From positions 124,070,384 to 124,134,383 of the forward strand of contig NC_133391.1 in assembly GCF_047511655.1 (NCBI RefSeq): 64,000 nucleotides of DNA, written 5' to 3'. Below, in pieces: positions 36,815-47,480 of this stretch. Source of the DNA: Castor canadensis. Its lineage: Eukaryota > Chordata > Mammalia > Rodentia > Castoridae. How positions within the stretch are numbered: the stretch's first letter is position 1; the number at the start of each line of letters is the position of its first letter. The notes under the pieces are model-generated. The model did not search any database and had not been told where the DNA came from. It saw only the letters and a list, made by a program, of their open reading frames with translations. Both the position numbers and the translations under genes were made by a program.

Positions 36815-37185
36815 TGTGTTAGTCAGCTTTCCATCTCTGGGACAAAATACTTGAGCAAATCAACTTACAAGGAAAAGAGGTTTGTTTTGGCTAATGGTTT
36901 CAGAGGTATCAGTCTACAGGCACCTGGGCCTGTACTGGGACACTATAACATGGCAAGGAGTACATGGTGAGCAAAGCTGCTTACTTCATGGAAGCCAGGA
37001 AGCAGAGAGAGAGAGGAAGGGGGTAGAGTTTCAATATCCCTCGTAAGGGAATGCCCGCCAATGACCTAACTTCCTCCCTCTAGGCCCCACCTCTTACAGT
37101 TCCACCTTCCAATAAGCACCACAGACTGGCAACAAAGCCTTCAACATGACTTGGGGGAACATTCGACCTCTAAACTGTAAGACCC
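36815..37185 (-). mobile_element. ERVL-MaLR-like LTR remnant, reverse
   Basis: 'tgtgttagtcagctttccat', 'gggacaaaatacttgag' and 'aatggtttcagaggtatc', ending 'gacttgggggaacattcgacc'. It is the same family as 12549-13040 but better preserved. Confidence 0.65.
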
Positions 37186-37206
37186 TCACAACACACTTTG
37201 ACCCCA

Positions 37207-37220
37207 AGAGAGAGAGAGAG

Positions 37221-37256
<36 letters not shown>
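37207..37256. repeat. (GA)n(GT)n compound microsatellite
   Basis: About nine GA and fifteen GT units in direct succession. Confidence 0.95.
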
Positions 37257-37439
37257 AGGGTGGGGAGAGGTTCCTACATTTACTCAGCAAGCAACGCTGT
37301 AGTAGTGGACACCAGTTGGGTGACCTCTAATTCAATTTAATTCTGACACTGTCTACCTGGAGGCAATGTCAGATCTCACAGACGAGGAATTCAGTTCCTC
37401 TCCAAGATTTCCTACAAGATACTAAGCTCAAGCCCTAGG

Positions 37440-37885
37440 TTGCTTTTCCTGTGTTTCTGACCAATAAGCAATGAATTGGGGCTCACGTCACCCCTTCCTC
37501 AACTTGGGTTTGGTTAACTTGCTAAAGTGGCTCATAGAGCTCAAGGAAACAGTTTATCAGTTAGATTTTCTGACCAGTCGTTTTGGGCTTTTATGGTGGT
37601 TTCATTATATAAATGCGGTTGATTAAATCATTGGCTATTGGTGACTAATTTAATTTTAATCTTCTCTCCCTTCTCTGGAGGTTGAGCAGTAGAGCTAAAA
37701 AGTCCCAGCCTTCTAATCCTGCCTTGGACTTTCTGGTGAGCAGCTCCATCCTGAAACTACCTCTGGGCTGTCAACTCAGGCAACTAGCACTTCAGAGATT
37801 CCCAGGATTTTAGGAATTATTTGCCAGGAAACTAGGACAAAATTCAACTATATGAAAATCTATTTTACAATATTATCATGACAAA
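37440..37885 (-). mobile_element. Ancient LTR remnant
   Basis: The series 'gggtttggttaacttgcta', 'ttgattaaatcattggct', 'ccatcctgaaactacc' and 'cccaggattttaggaatta' follows an old mammalian LTR repeat in reverse. I do not name the subfamily. Confidence 0.45.
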
Positions 37886-40780
37886 TATAAAAGATGTCAA
37901 AAATAAAATACAAACAAGAGATTGGAAGCATGACAGAGAAATTTAATGTAGATAAATATAAATTTTACATTAAAATAAATATGAGGTGTTTGACCCTTAC
38001 CCACATGTCTGGGTCACCCCTTGAGGTGTATTCTCCCTGTTCAACAACTTGATTCTCACTCAGTGGCCCACCTCACACTTCGATGCACTTTTGCTTTCCT
38101 AATATGTCACTCCTTACTAGCTGAAATAAATAAATAATACAAGATGGGAGTTAGATGGCTTGATATCAGTTCATGAGAAAATTGGCCACAAATTCAAAAT
38201 GAGACCTGGCTTCAAGAACACACAGAATGTGAAGATTCCTTGTGCTCCATGGAACACCTGGCCTCTACCTCTTGATTTTGAGGTAGAGGTGCTCCGTAGA
38301 ACACCTAGCCTTGTATTCATCTCCTGGGGCACAGTTCGTACACAGGACATTGATCCAATTGAATGGTGCATCATGGAATAGGGTACTGAGCCAGGGCTCT
38401 AACTCTGTATTCAGTAGGCTATTCTTACAGTCTTGTCAGATTGGGAGCTGTAGTTCAGTAGGTGATCAGTAGATTTTATGGTCAAGGACCCATTCCTGAA
38501 TCTTCTTTAGCCTAAAATGGACTTCTGGTCTAATGTGATGTTGTGTGGACTTCATGTGAGCAGAGCAAACATTCCAAGAGGTCTTAAAAGTAGGACTGAA
38601 TGAAGCTCTTTGGACAGGAAATGCAAAACCAAACTTAAATTATATGTTTATTTCTTTCAGAATGAATTATCAACCCTTCTGAAATGGAAGAGACTCCATG
38701 TAGCCAACCAAGTGAAACATCAGTTTCCTTGAGAGATGAGACCATATCCATGACTGAGTGTTGATCCCTGTTGCTGGCAGGTTGAACATTCAGCAGCAGC
38801 AGCATTGGCACTTTAACCAGTCATCATAAGTAGCTGTCCATGCTGTGGGGTCTAGTCACAGTCCCCATCTCTGCCATGAAGTATACTTTGTTCATTTGGA
38901 TATTGGCACTGTGATGGCTGATGACAGACGTTGAGTGTCTACTTATTAGTGCCTCTTCTGCAGAAAATGCCCTCTGGTGAACATGAATGTGTATATAAAC
39001 ATCTCCTCACTTTGCACTCTCTTCAATATACCCATCCATATGTCTCTATCCCAAAATTCCTCATCCTCTACATCCCAATCTTTCTTCTTACAGCTTCTGA
39101 CAAACTGGTCAGGCCATTCATCGCTGCCATGGGTCAGATTATATCCTAACTTGAGTTGACTTGTCCGTCAACACAAAGTAGAAAATCAGGTACATCACTT
39201 GAAGCCCTGCCTATTGGAACACTTTTCCTTCATTACAATCTCAGAGCACATAGAGGAAGGCCATTAATACAGTTGTATCCATTTTCAGCTTTCACCTACA
39301 GGCCAAGTTGATTCATCTATAAACCAAGCTTGGCGTTTTCCTCTTCTAGCCCACAGGTGTAAGCTGAAGGAAGGGAGCTGATACAACAGTGGTGGTGACC
39401 CACAGGTCTGGGCTACCGATTCATCCATCTTGTGTGTGTTCTCTGGTCCTATTAGTGCACAATCCTGGTGGATGGATCACAGCTGGGCCCCTCTAACCTT
39501 TGGACTTGACAAACTGACATAACTCAGCTCATGATGAGTAGTTCTGCACACCTAGTTTCCCATCATCAGATATTCCACCAGGGTCTAGTAACACCATAGA
39601 AGTTATTTTTCAATGGGAATTCAGTACTTCACTGGGTATGTCGCCCTTTTTCCAGAATCCCAGAGATGCGCATTTGATTCTCCCTGAAGAGATTACCAAA
39701 AATTCCATAGCGCCATTTCCCACCACTACTTCACTGGGTGTGATACTATAGGGTCTGCTAGGTCATGTTACCTAAGCGTTAGGACTACTTGCACTACAAC
39801 CTTGACATTTTCTGCCCTAGATCCCACTGTAAATAAGCAGTCTGTCATCCACTCAAAGCACAGGCTAGCGCATTCTTCTGAAGTGTGTAATTCCCTAGAC
39901 TCCAGAACCTGAGCTGACTTGCCAGGCATTGTGTTTCCTTCTTCTTGGTGCAAAGCACAGTAATTTATCCATTGTTTGGGTTGGATCTCTCATGATCACC
40001 TTACCACTTCATCCCTGAAAAGTTACCACTGTTATGGTCCCTGAACACAGTAGGGTCAACCTCACACACCAGAGTGCAGGTGTTTAGTCACTTCTTGCTT
40101 ATGTATGATTAACATGATACCAATGATGTTATAGATCAATATGCTGTTGAGCGGAATACCCTGATAGCCCAAATCTCTTTAGACTACATTATGACAGAAA
40201 GTAGAGTGTTAACATAGCCCAAGAGAAACACCATAAGTGATTCTAATATTCATTCTCTATGAATGAAAACTGGTTTTGATCCTTTTGTTATATGGATAGA
40301 AAACAATGCATTTGCCAAATCATCAGTCAACACCTTGTACTTGAGACCATGTTGTTCTGTTCTTTCAAGTTTACCACATCTGCCATAGTAACTGCAAGTA
40401 AGAGCTATTGCTTGTTTGTGTTTGCAGTAGCTTACTGTCTCTTCTAGGACAGGTCTGGTTTCTGCTGGGGTCAAACTAGAGAACCAAATGAAGAGATGAC
40501 AGAGAATGTAGCTCCTGCAATTATATGCTTAAGGCTAGCACAATTTCTCTTATCCTCTGGGAATCAATATTGACTTGGATTCACTATTTGGGGGGCAGTT
40601 TCAGAGTTGGGTTTTTTTTTGCCTTCCCTATAATGATAGTCTTTTTCCCACAGGCTAATGTGAGGTTGCACCAACCACCAAGTATATCTTTCCTAAAATT
40701 ATACAATTCAAGGAGACAGGAAATGACTGTGGACCCTGTGGACCCAAGAGCTGGACCTAGGCCTACACTCCATTTATGAC
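37886..40780. other. Unassigned sequence, possible ERVL-like internal remnant
   Basis: 38740-40160 has phrases reminiscent of the reversed internal region of ERVL-type elements (for example 'gatcccactgtaaataagc' and 'ttgccaggcattgtgtttcc'). All frames are short and broken and I cannot align it confidently. No other gene or repeat is recognised. Confidence 0.3.
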
Positions 40781-40789
40781 TTTCTCTAT

Positions 40790-41120
40790 TTGTATTGTTG
40801 GGATGTTTATGTGTCCCCCAAATTCATACATTAAAACATAAATCCCAAACTAATGGTATTCAGAGGTGAGGCCTTTGAGAAGTGATAAGGTCACAAAGAC
40901 AAAGCCTCAGACAAACCTCATTCATAATGAGGCCTGAGTTTGTCTCAGTAAGGAAGCAACATATTTGAATTGTAACATGAGTCCTCACCACATCACATCT
41001 GCCAGTACCTTAGTCTTAGACTTCTCAGCTTCTGAACTGTAAAAATAAAAAACTTCTGTTATTTATAAGCCATCTCATTTATAATATTTTATCATAGCAG
41101 CATGAATGGACGGATACCTA
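40790..41120 (+). mobile_element. ERVL-MaLR-like LTR remnant
   Basis: 'tgtgtcccccaaattcat', 'ggtattcagaggtgaggcct', 'cagcttctgaactgtaaaaa' and 'gcagcatgaatggacgga' follow the forward MaLR LTR order. Confidence 0.65.
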
Positions 41121-41488
41121 TATACTCCTACATTTACTGGGGGCCATGATGATGTTTTGGACATCAATGTCAACTAGACCTTGTGTTCAACAGTCCTCGG
41201 AATTTTGGGCATTCTCTTTGCTCCAGTGCACAGTCATCCAATTGAGTGTCTGTAGGTCCCCTCAAAGTATTTATGGAACCATTACTATGTACATTTGTTG
41301 AGGTGATACAGAATCCTTTGCCTCACCTTCATTTTAAGATTCTAGGTCTAAAAACTGGCTCAGGTCTGGAAATGGGGTAAAGTCATGACTTATTGAGATA
41401 ACTTCCCTTGGGCTCCAGATCATCCACTGTTGCTTTGATAGTATAAATCAAGCACAGCTCTTGTTGGATGTTTCTGTTTTGCCCCCAT
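41121..41488. other. Unassigned spacer
   Basis: No recognised feature. Confidence 0.4.
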
Positions 41489-41850
41489 TGTGATGGCTAA
41501 TTTTGTGTCAACTGAATGAGCCACAGTGCTGAGATATTTTGTCAAACATTATGGTTGTTTCAGAGAAGGTGCTTCTGGATGAGATTAATATTGAAATCAG
41601 TGAACTTTGAGAAAGGCAGATTACCTTCCATAGAGTGAGGGGGCCTTGGCTAATCAATAGAAGGCCTTAAAAGAACAAAGACTGACTTCTCCATAGCAGG
41701 AAAGAATGTTGCTAGCAGATTGCTGTTAGACTCAGACTTATGTGACTTAGAATTATGTGAACATATTCCTTGAAATAAATCTCTTTCTCTCTTTATATGC
41801 AACCTGTTGGTTCTGTCTCTCTGTAGATCCTTGAATGACACACTGATGTT
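41489..41850 (+). mobile_element. Old LTR-like repeat
   Basis: It starts 'tgatggctaattttgtgtca', passes 'ggtgcttctggatgagatta', and ends 'aataaatctctttctctc' and 'ggttctgtctctctgtagat'. This is a widespread mammalian LTR-like repeat with a polyadenylation hexamer near its 3' part. Confidence 0.55.
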
Positions 41851-42025
41851 CTATCAGCTATCTCCATGACTCATTGAGAGTCAGTCTCCCATGTCTGTCA
41901 CTCAGTCTTATCACTCATTACAATAATTGCATCCCCAACTATTTTGTGGCTTCTGAGAGTTACAATGCCATTATCTCAGTTGTATTATTTCACAGATATT
42001 GCATCTTCATTGCTCTCAAAGAACC
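41851..42025. other. Unassigned spacer
   Basis: No recognised feature. Confidence 0.4.
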
Positions 42026-42027
42026 TA

Positions 42028-42350
42028 TTTTTTTTTTTTTTTAGAGGTACTGGGGTTTAAAACCCAGGGCCTGAAGCTTCCTTGGCAGGCATTGTACCAC
42101 TTGATCCAGTCATTGTTTTGGGTTAACTATTTTTCAGATAGGGTCTTGTGTTTTTTGTGGGGTGGCCCAGTCTGCAATCCTCTTACTTACACCACTGCTG
42201 GGACAAAAGGTACACACACAACCATCCCTGGCTTATTGGTTGAGATGGGGTCTTGCTAACTTTTTGCCCAGGCTAGCCTTAAACTGCGATCCACCTGGTT
42301 TCTACTTTCTGAGCAGCTATGATTATAGAAGTGGTCACTGCTTCTAGACA
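42028..42350 (-). mobile_element. Composite SINE, reverse
   Basis: T15 tail, 'ttaaaacccagggcctgaag' (reversed ID half), then two B1-like units ('gatagggtcttgtg', 'gagatggggtcttgc'). It is longer than the usual dimer, so trimeric or nested. Confidence 0.7.
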
Positions 42351-42439
42351 AACCTGGTTCTTTAATGGTCTCTTTTACCATCAGGCCTGAACAGAGGCTA
42401 GTCACCATTCAGTATCTTAATTATAGGGTGCCCTTCTCA

Positions 42440-42785
42440 CTACCACATTCCTCTTGGTCTTGGTAAATGACTATTACCAAGACCTTTGGGGCTGCACTGA
42501 CAAAACTATAAACTAGGTAGCTTATAAACAACAACACAGGAGGCTGGGGAGGCCATGATCAAGGCTTTGGCATATTCTGTGTTTAGTGAGATCCCACATC
42601 CCAGACATCAGTCATTTTCCTGTGTCCCCACGTGGGGGAACAGGTGAACAAGCTCTCTCAGGCCTCTTTATAAAAAAGGTGCAGGTCTTATGTATCATCT
42701 TGAGCCTTTGGGGTGATGGTCAGGGTTTTGATGACCATATGGGAACAGGAGATAAGACCATAAAATAAGGCCATGCAAAATAGTG
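42440..42785 (-). mobile_element. ERVL-MaLR-like LTR remnant, reverse
   Basis: 'aactaggtagcttataaaca', 'cctgtgtccccacgtggggg' and 'tctcaggcctctttata' match a reversed MaLR/MLT LTR. Confidence 0.6.
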
Positions 42786-43312
42786 AAGCTAGAACTGATC
42801 TGTGTAATGTTCAGAGCTCTTCAACAGATCAAGAAACATGAGAATTAAACTAACACTTCTCAACTCATTTTACAATACCAAGCCACACAAAGACATTACT
42901 AGAAAAGAAACCAAAGGTCAATATCCCTCATGAACATAGAAACAAAAATCATGAAGAAATAAATGTAGCAAATCTAATCCAGCTATCTGTAAAAAGGGAT
43001 GAAATCTCATGACCAAGGGAAGTTTATCCCAGGATTGCAAGATTGGCTTAACATCTGAAAATCAATCAATGCAATTCATCATATTTATAAACTAAAATGA
43101 GAAATAGGATCATTTCCATAGATATGGATAAGACATCTGACAAAAATCTATGTCTATACATGATTAAAACTCAGCAACTAAGGAATAGGAGATTGCCTCA
43201 ACCTGATAAAGTCAATTTAGAAAAATCTTACAGTTAGTACCTTATTGAATGGTGAAAGACTAAATGCTTTCTCTCCAATATCAACAAGACTAGGATGGCT
43301 GATTTCCCTAAT

Positions 43313-43640
43313 CTTTCTTTTTTTGCTACTGGGATCTGAACTCAGGGTCTTATACTTGGTATGTTCTACCACTTGATTGCTACACTTGGCCCTTTTATGC
43401 TTTAGTTAGTTTTTGGATCAGATCTTCCATTTTTGACTGGGGTCATGTTCAGACTGAGATCTTTCTACCTCTACCTCCCACATAGTTAGGATTACAGTTA
43501 TGATCCACCATGCCCAACTTGTTTGTTGAAACAGTATCTCACTAATTTTTTTTTACTTGGATGGGCCTCAAACTATGATGCTCCCTACCTCCATCTCCCA
43601 GTAGCAAGGATTACAAGCATGAGCGATCACACCTGGCCAT
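43313..43640 (-). mobile_element. Composite SINE inserted in the L1
   Basis: T-rich start, 'ggatctgaactcagggtctt' (reversed ID), then two B1-like units ending 'aggattacagttatgatcc' and 'ggattacaagcatgagcg'. Confidence 0.75.
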
Positions 43641-44021
43641 TTTCAGTAATTTTATTCAACATAGAAATGGAGGACCTGTAGAATAAGGCAAGAAACCTGT
43701 GCTATAAGGCAAGAAAAATAAACAAAAGTTGTACAGATTGGAAAAGAAGCTAGTCTTTACTTGTAGATGGGAGACTGCTCACACAGAAAGTCAGCAAAAT
43801 AGCTAATAGAATAAATAAATTAAGCATGGTTTCCAGAGATAAGGTCTATGCACAAAAATTAATTGTATTTCTACATTTAACAAAAACAATTTGAAACCAG
43901 AATTATAAAAACCCCAACAGTATTTATAACAGCATCCAAATTAAAAACTTAGGGATAAATTTAACAAAAATCGATGTTTATCCTGCTTAATAAAAGCTAT
44001 GAAACATTGCTGAGAGAATTT

Positions 44022-44035
44022 AAATATCTAAATAG
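44022..44035. repeat. Left TSD of CKAP2L retrocopy
   Basis: AAATATCTAAATAG, identical to 47240-47253. It is preceded by TT, as at an L1-endonuclease nick site. Confidence 0.9.
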
Positions 44036-47000
44036 TGCTTTTTGCAGAAAAAACTGTCATTGTTGGAGTCATGGTGGGGCCTGGGTTCTCTGCTGCCACT
44101 GTGGTGGAAGAGTGGCACAAAAAGCTCCAGGAGTACTAGCAGTCAAGGGAAAACTGAAGAACCAAAACAGCAAGCCTTATCTAAAAGCCAAGAATAATTG
44201 TCTGAATCCACCACCTTCTAACTCAAGTATTAGACCTAAAAAGGGTGTTACCAGTGATGCTATTTTGCCTGTTAAAACTACAAGGCCTGTCAACATTAAA
44301 CTCCAACCCAGATCAGCTAATATCACAGGGTCCCAGAAGCCAAAGTTGGAGCCACCAAAACTGCTGAACAAAAAAAGACTGACTTCAAGATATGTTTCTG
44401 CTAATCCAAACTGTAACCTGTCCAGCAAGAGTCATCAGCAGCATGAAGGTGGATCATCCACTACAGGAAAACTGTCAAGAAAATCCATGAGGTCATTTAC
44501 CACACAGGAATCAAAAACTAAAAAACAGCAGGAAACAGATCAAGGAAACGCTAAACGTGCAGACTTTGTGGATAAAACCCAAGTTGAAAACAGTTCCTTG
44601 GATGGCTTTCTCAAAGACACAAACAAAGAGAACTTGCCTCAAACCTTATCAGAACCTAAGCAGAAGACAGATTCTGAATTATGTAACATAAGCAAGCCAA
44701 GGACTGACTCATAATCAAACCAAGAGCAGTTTGGCCCCTAAACAAGTTTGGGCAAAAGTTCAGCTAATAATGCTGTTTTGAAAGACAGGGTTAATAAACA
44801 ACTTACTGGAGAAACACAAATCAATACTCTACCAGTAAAGTCACAGCAACTCTCTAGAGTTGCACGTCTAGTAAGACCAAGAGAAAAACCCCCATGGACA
44901 ATTCCCTCTCACTTTATTCAGACCCTCAGTAGGACTCAAGCCAAGAAATCAATGACCAAGGACATAATGATTAACAGAAGTAAATGTGGAAGACCTTATG
45001 AAGCTAAGTTATAGTCATACTCTGCTACTGAACAGAAAGTGGAATATACCAAACCTAGGACATACCTCAGCTTGCTTCAGAGAGCGTAACAACAGACATC
45101 CAAACATGGAGCAAGATCAGGAGACTATGCACCCTTGTCTTAGACCCCAGAAATCATGTGTTCTGCAAAAATCAAAAAACATGGGCCAGAGGCCTAATTT
45201 GACAACTGGCAGCTTTAATTAATCATCCCAAGCACTCCTAGCATAAGAGCAAATAGAATCAATGATAATAAATTCAACAACATCCTTGGACAAAACACAC
45301 AGACTTTGGAGTCCAAATTGAAAAAGCTCTTCCTCAGAACCATTTTCTGAACTAGACAGCTCCCAAAACTCAAGCTGGTATGACAACCATACATGGAAGA
45401 GGAGTTCCAAATACTGCCCAAACGAATCTAAATATTAAAAAGAACAATGGCAGAGGATCTAAGGAAACAACTGGAAGAATAGAGGAAATCGAAGGGGAAA
45501 GTCTAAAAATGGCCCCCTATGGAACTTAAAACTAAAATAAAAATAATGGAGGATATGAATATATCGTTCTGGAAGAGCATCGAAAAAGAAGAAAAGAAAG
45601 AACAATTGGAACTGTCCAATAAAATTAACAATACTCTGACAAAATGTCTGCAGCTCATTGAAGAGGGCATGCCTTCTAATGAAAGATTTGCCATATTGTC
45701 CAGTATTCCTGAGGCTGAAAATTTGCTTACTTCTGGATCTGCAATTTGAGCAAAGTTGTTGGCAAGTAAAGGTGCCTTTGATGTTATTGGGCTGTATGAA
45801 GGGGCCATTAAAAGTGGAGCAGCACCAGTACAGGAGTTGTGGAAAATCGTGCTTTATATTGTGCAAGACCCAAACGGAAACAGAGAAGGAACTACTCCAG
45901 ACTCTTTAGGTGCTGGAACTAATATCCTGACAGTGGAGGAGCTAGCCATGAAGATAGAATGTGGGAAAGCTTACCTTTTTCCAGAAGAGAGGGCACAGGT
46001 TACAGCGACACCCTAAGTAACCAAGGCAGAGCAGGATAATCATCCTTGTATGAAATTACAGACTGTCTCAATCCCTAGAATAAATGGAATGCCAGAATTG
46101 CAAGACATGAAGCATATTGCTCCTGTAAGGCTCTCCCCAAGGTTCGAGAGAGCAGTGTCCCGCTAACCAGAAAAGCTACAGGAACATGATTTGGTAGTGG
46201 CTTCTCTTGACAAGCTACTAGAAGTGGAAGAAACAGAGTGCTTTATATTCCATAAAAATAAGGCTTTGCCTGTAAAGTAGGGTTTGAGATCCTTGAATCA
46301 TAATTTCTTGAGACTTTTTTTTTAAAACAACAAAAAAAGATGTTTCAGAACCTCCAGGAGGTAAGAAATGCCTTTGTCCAGATAACCTGAAAAAAAGTGT
46401 ACAATCTTTAGACATTGTGGATGCAGCTTATGGACCCTAGGAATGGAGGAAGTGATTCGCTGGGTTTTCTCTAAAATTTTATGTCTGCGCAAGAAAGTTT
46501 TTGGTTTATATGTTTAAGACTATAATTTGTCACAGCTTTACAGCATACATAAGTTTCCCCACAAGTATAGGAAAAAAATTTGTACTTTACTGATCTACTT
46601 CATTCCTGTCGTTGTTTGTACACCTGAAGGTTGATGCTACAGTACGATGGATTTTCCTTTTGGCATTCTTAGCACAGAAGGCAAGTTCTTACAGGTGGAA
46701 CAGCTGAGCTTTGAAACCAGTTTGCCAGGCTGGGTGGTCAAACCCTGCATGTTACAGACAGGTTTACACTAGCTATACCTTTGCTCAGAGATCTCCAATG
46801 ACATTTATGGTGACATGGACTTCCATCACAGTGTCCCTGTAGAGGAAGGGCAATTCTGTCTCCTCAGATGAAACACAATCCTGGATTGGGGTGGTCATCT
46901 AGCTTTTCATGTCCAAACTTAATTTTGCTTTTGTTATTCAGGAACACTTCAAGTAAAAACAAAAAAGAGATAGGGGAAAAGGGTGGAGAAGCAACTGTTG

Positions 47001-47239
47001 CTTCTTCACTTCAATTCTTCTCTCTGTCAGGGGACAGCTAGTATGAAAAGGCTATGTGAGCCCCAGAGATTATTGCAGGTTTCTTTTTCTTCCCTCTGGG
47101 CAATTGCTGTTAGTGAGGAAAATACAGTCACTTTGTAAATACAATATACAGAAAAGCCTAGTAAACATATTCAAAATTTTAGTTTTCTTTATATTTAAAT
47201 GCATCTAAAATTAAAAAAGGATTAAATTGTTAAAGTAAC
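44036..47239 (+). pseudogene. CKAP2LP: CKAP2L processed pseudogene
   Basis: This is an intronless retrocopy of CKAP2L (radmis), a spindle and centrosome-associated mitotic protein. About 35 bp of 5'UTR precede the original ATG at 44071. The N-terminus (MVGPG..) runs to ~44135 before a one-base loss. The frame then resumes with GKLKNQNSKPYLKAKNN and continues to 44712, where another base loss creates a stop. Further fragments are at 44748-45014, 44986-45222, 45519-45749 (NISFWKSIEKEE motif) and 45756-46016 (LLASKGAFDVIGLYE, VTATP). The C-terminal part (HDLVVASLD, LEVEE) leads to the parental stop position near 46301-46303. About 0.94 kb of probable 3'UTR and a degraded A-rich tail follow. A perfect 14-bp TSD bounds it. 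Many frameshifts and stops make it clearly dead. Confidence 0.93.
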
Positions 47240-47253
47240 AAATATCTAAATAG
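47240..47253. repeat. Right TSD of CKAP2L retrocopy
   Basis: AAATATCTAAATAG, a perfect copy of 44022-44035. Confidence 0.9.
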
Positions 47254-47480
47254 ATGCAGAAATATACCACACACATAAATCTATAGGCTTGATAATTTTC
47301 AGTGTCAGTTCTCCCAAATTCACCTATAAATTCAACGTAGCCCCAATCAAAAGTTCAGTGGAACATTTTTGTAGAAATTGACAATCCTCAGTAATGTTGA
47401 TCAAAAAAATTTAAAGATAACCACTAAACTTCCAGGGCAGTGAAAAATTTAAAAGAAGACAAAATAAAATCTGTATCAAT
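47254..47480 (+). mobile_element. Old L1 ORF2 segment, right part
   Basis: Continues the L1 split by the retrocopy: 'cagtgtcagttctcccaaat', 'gccccaatcaaaagttcag' and 'tttttgtagaaattgacaa' fit the next part of ORF2. Confidence 0.7.

Larger units (their letters stand above)
42830..44035 (+). mobile_element. Old L1 ORF2 segment, left part
   Basis: Landmarks of the L1 ORF2 3' half: 'tatccctcatgaacatag', 'tttatcccaggattgcaag', 'caatgcaattcatcat' and 'aacttagggataaatttaac'. All frames are broken. A SINE interrupts it at 43313-43640 and the CKAP2L retrocopy interrupts it at 44036. Confidence 0.8.

Noticed and set aside
43974-44714. A 246-codon + strand frame as a real gene
   Set aside because: It starts in L1 text, runs through CKAP2L 5'UTR and joins the CKAP2L frame only after a deletion; it is part of a processed pseudogene with many later breaks.
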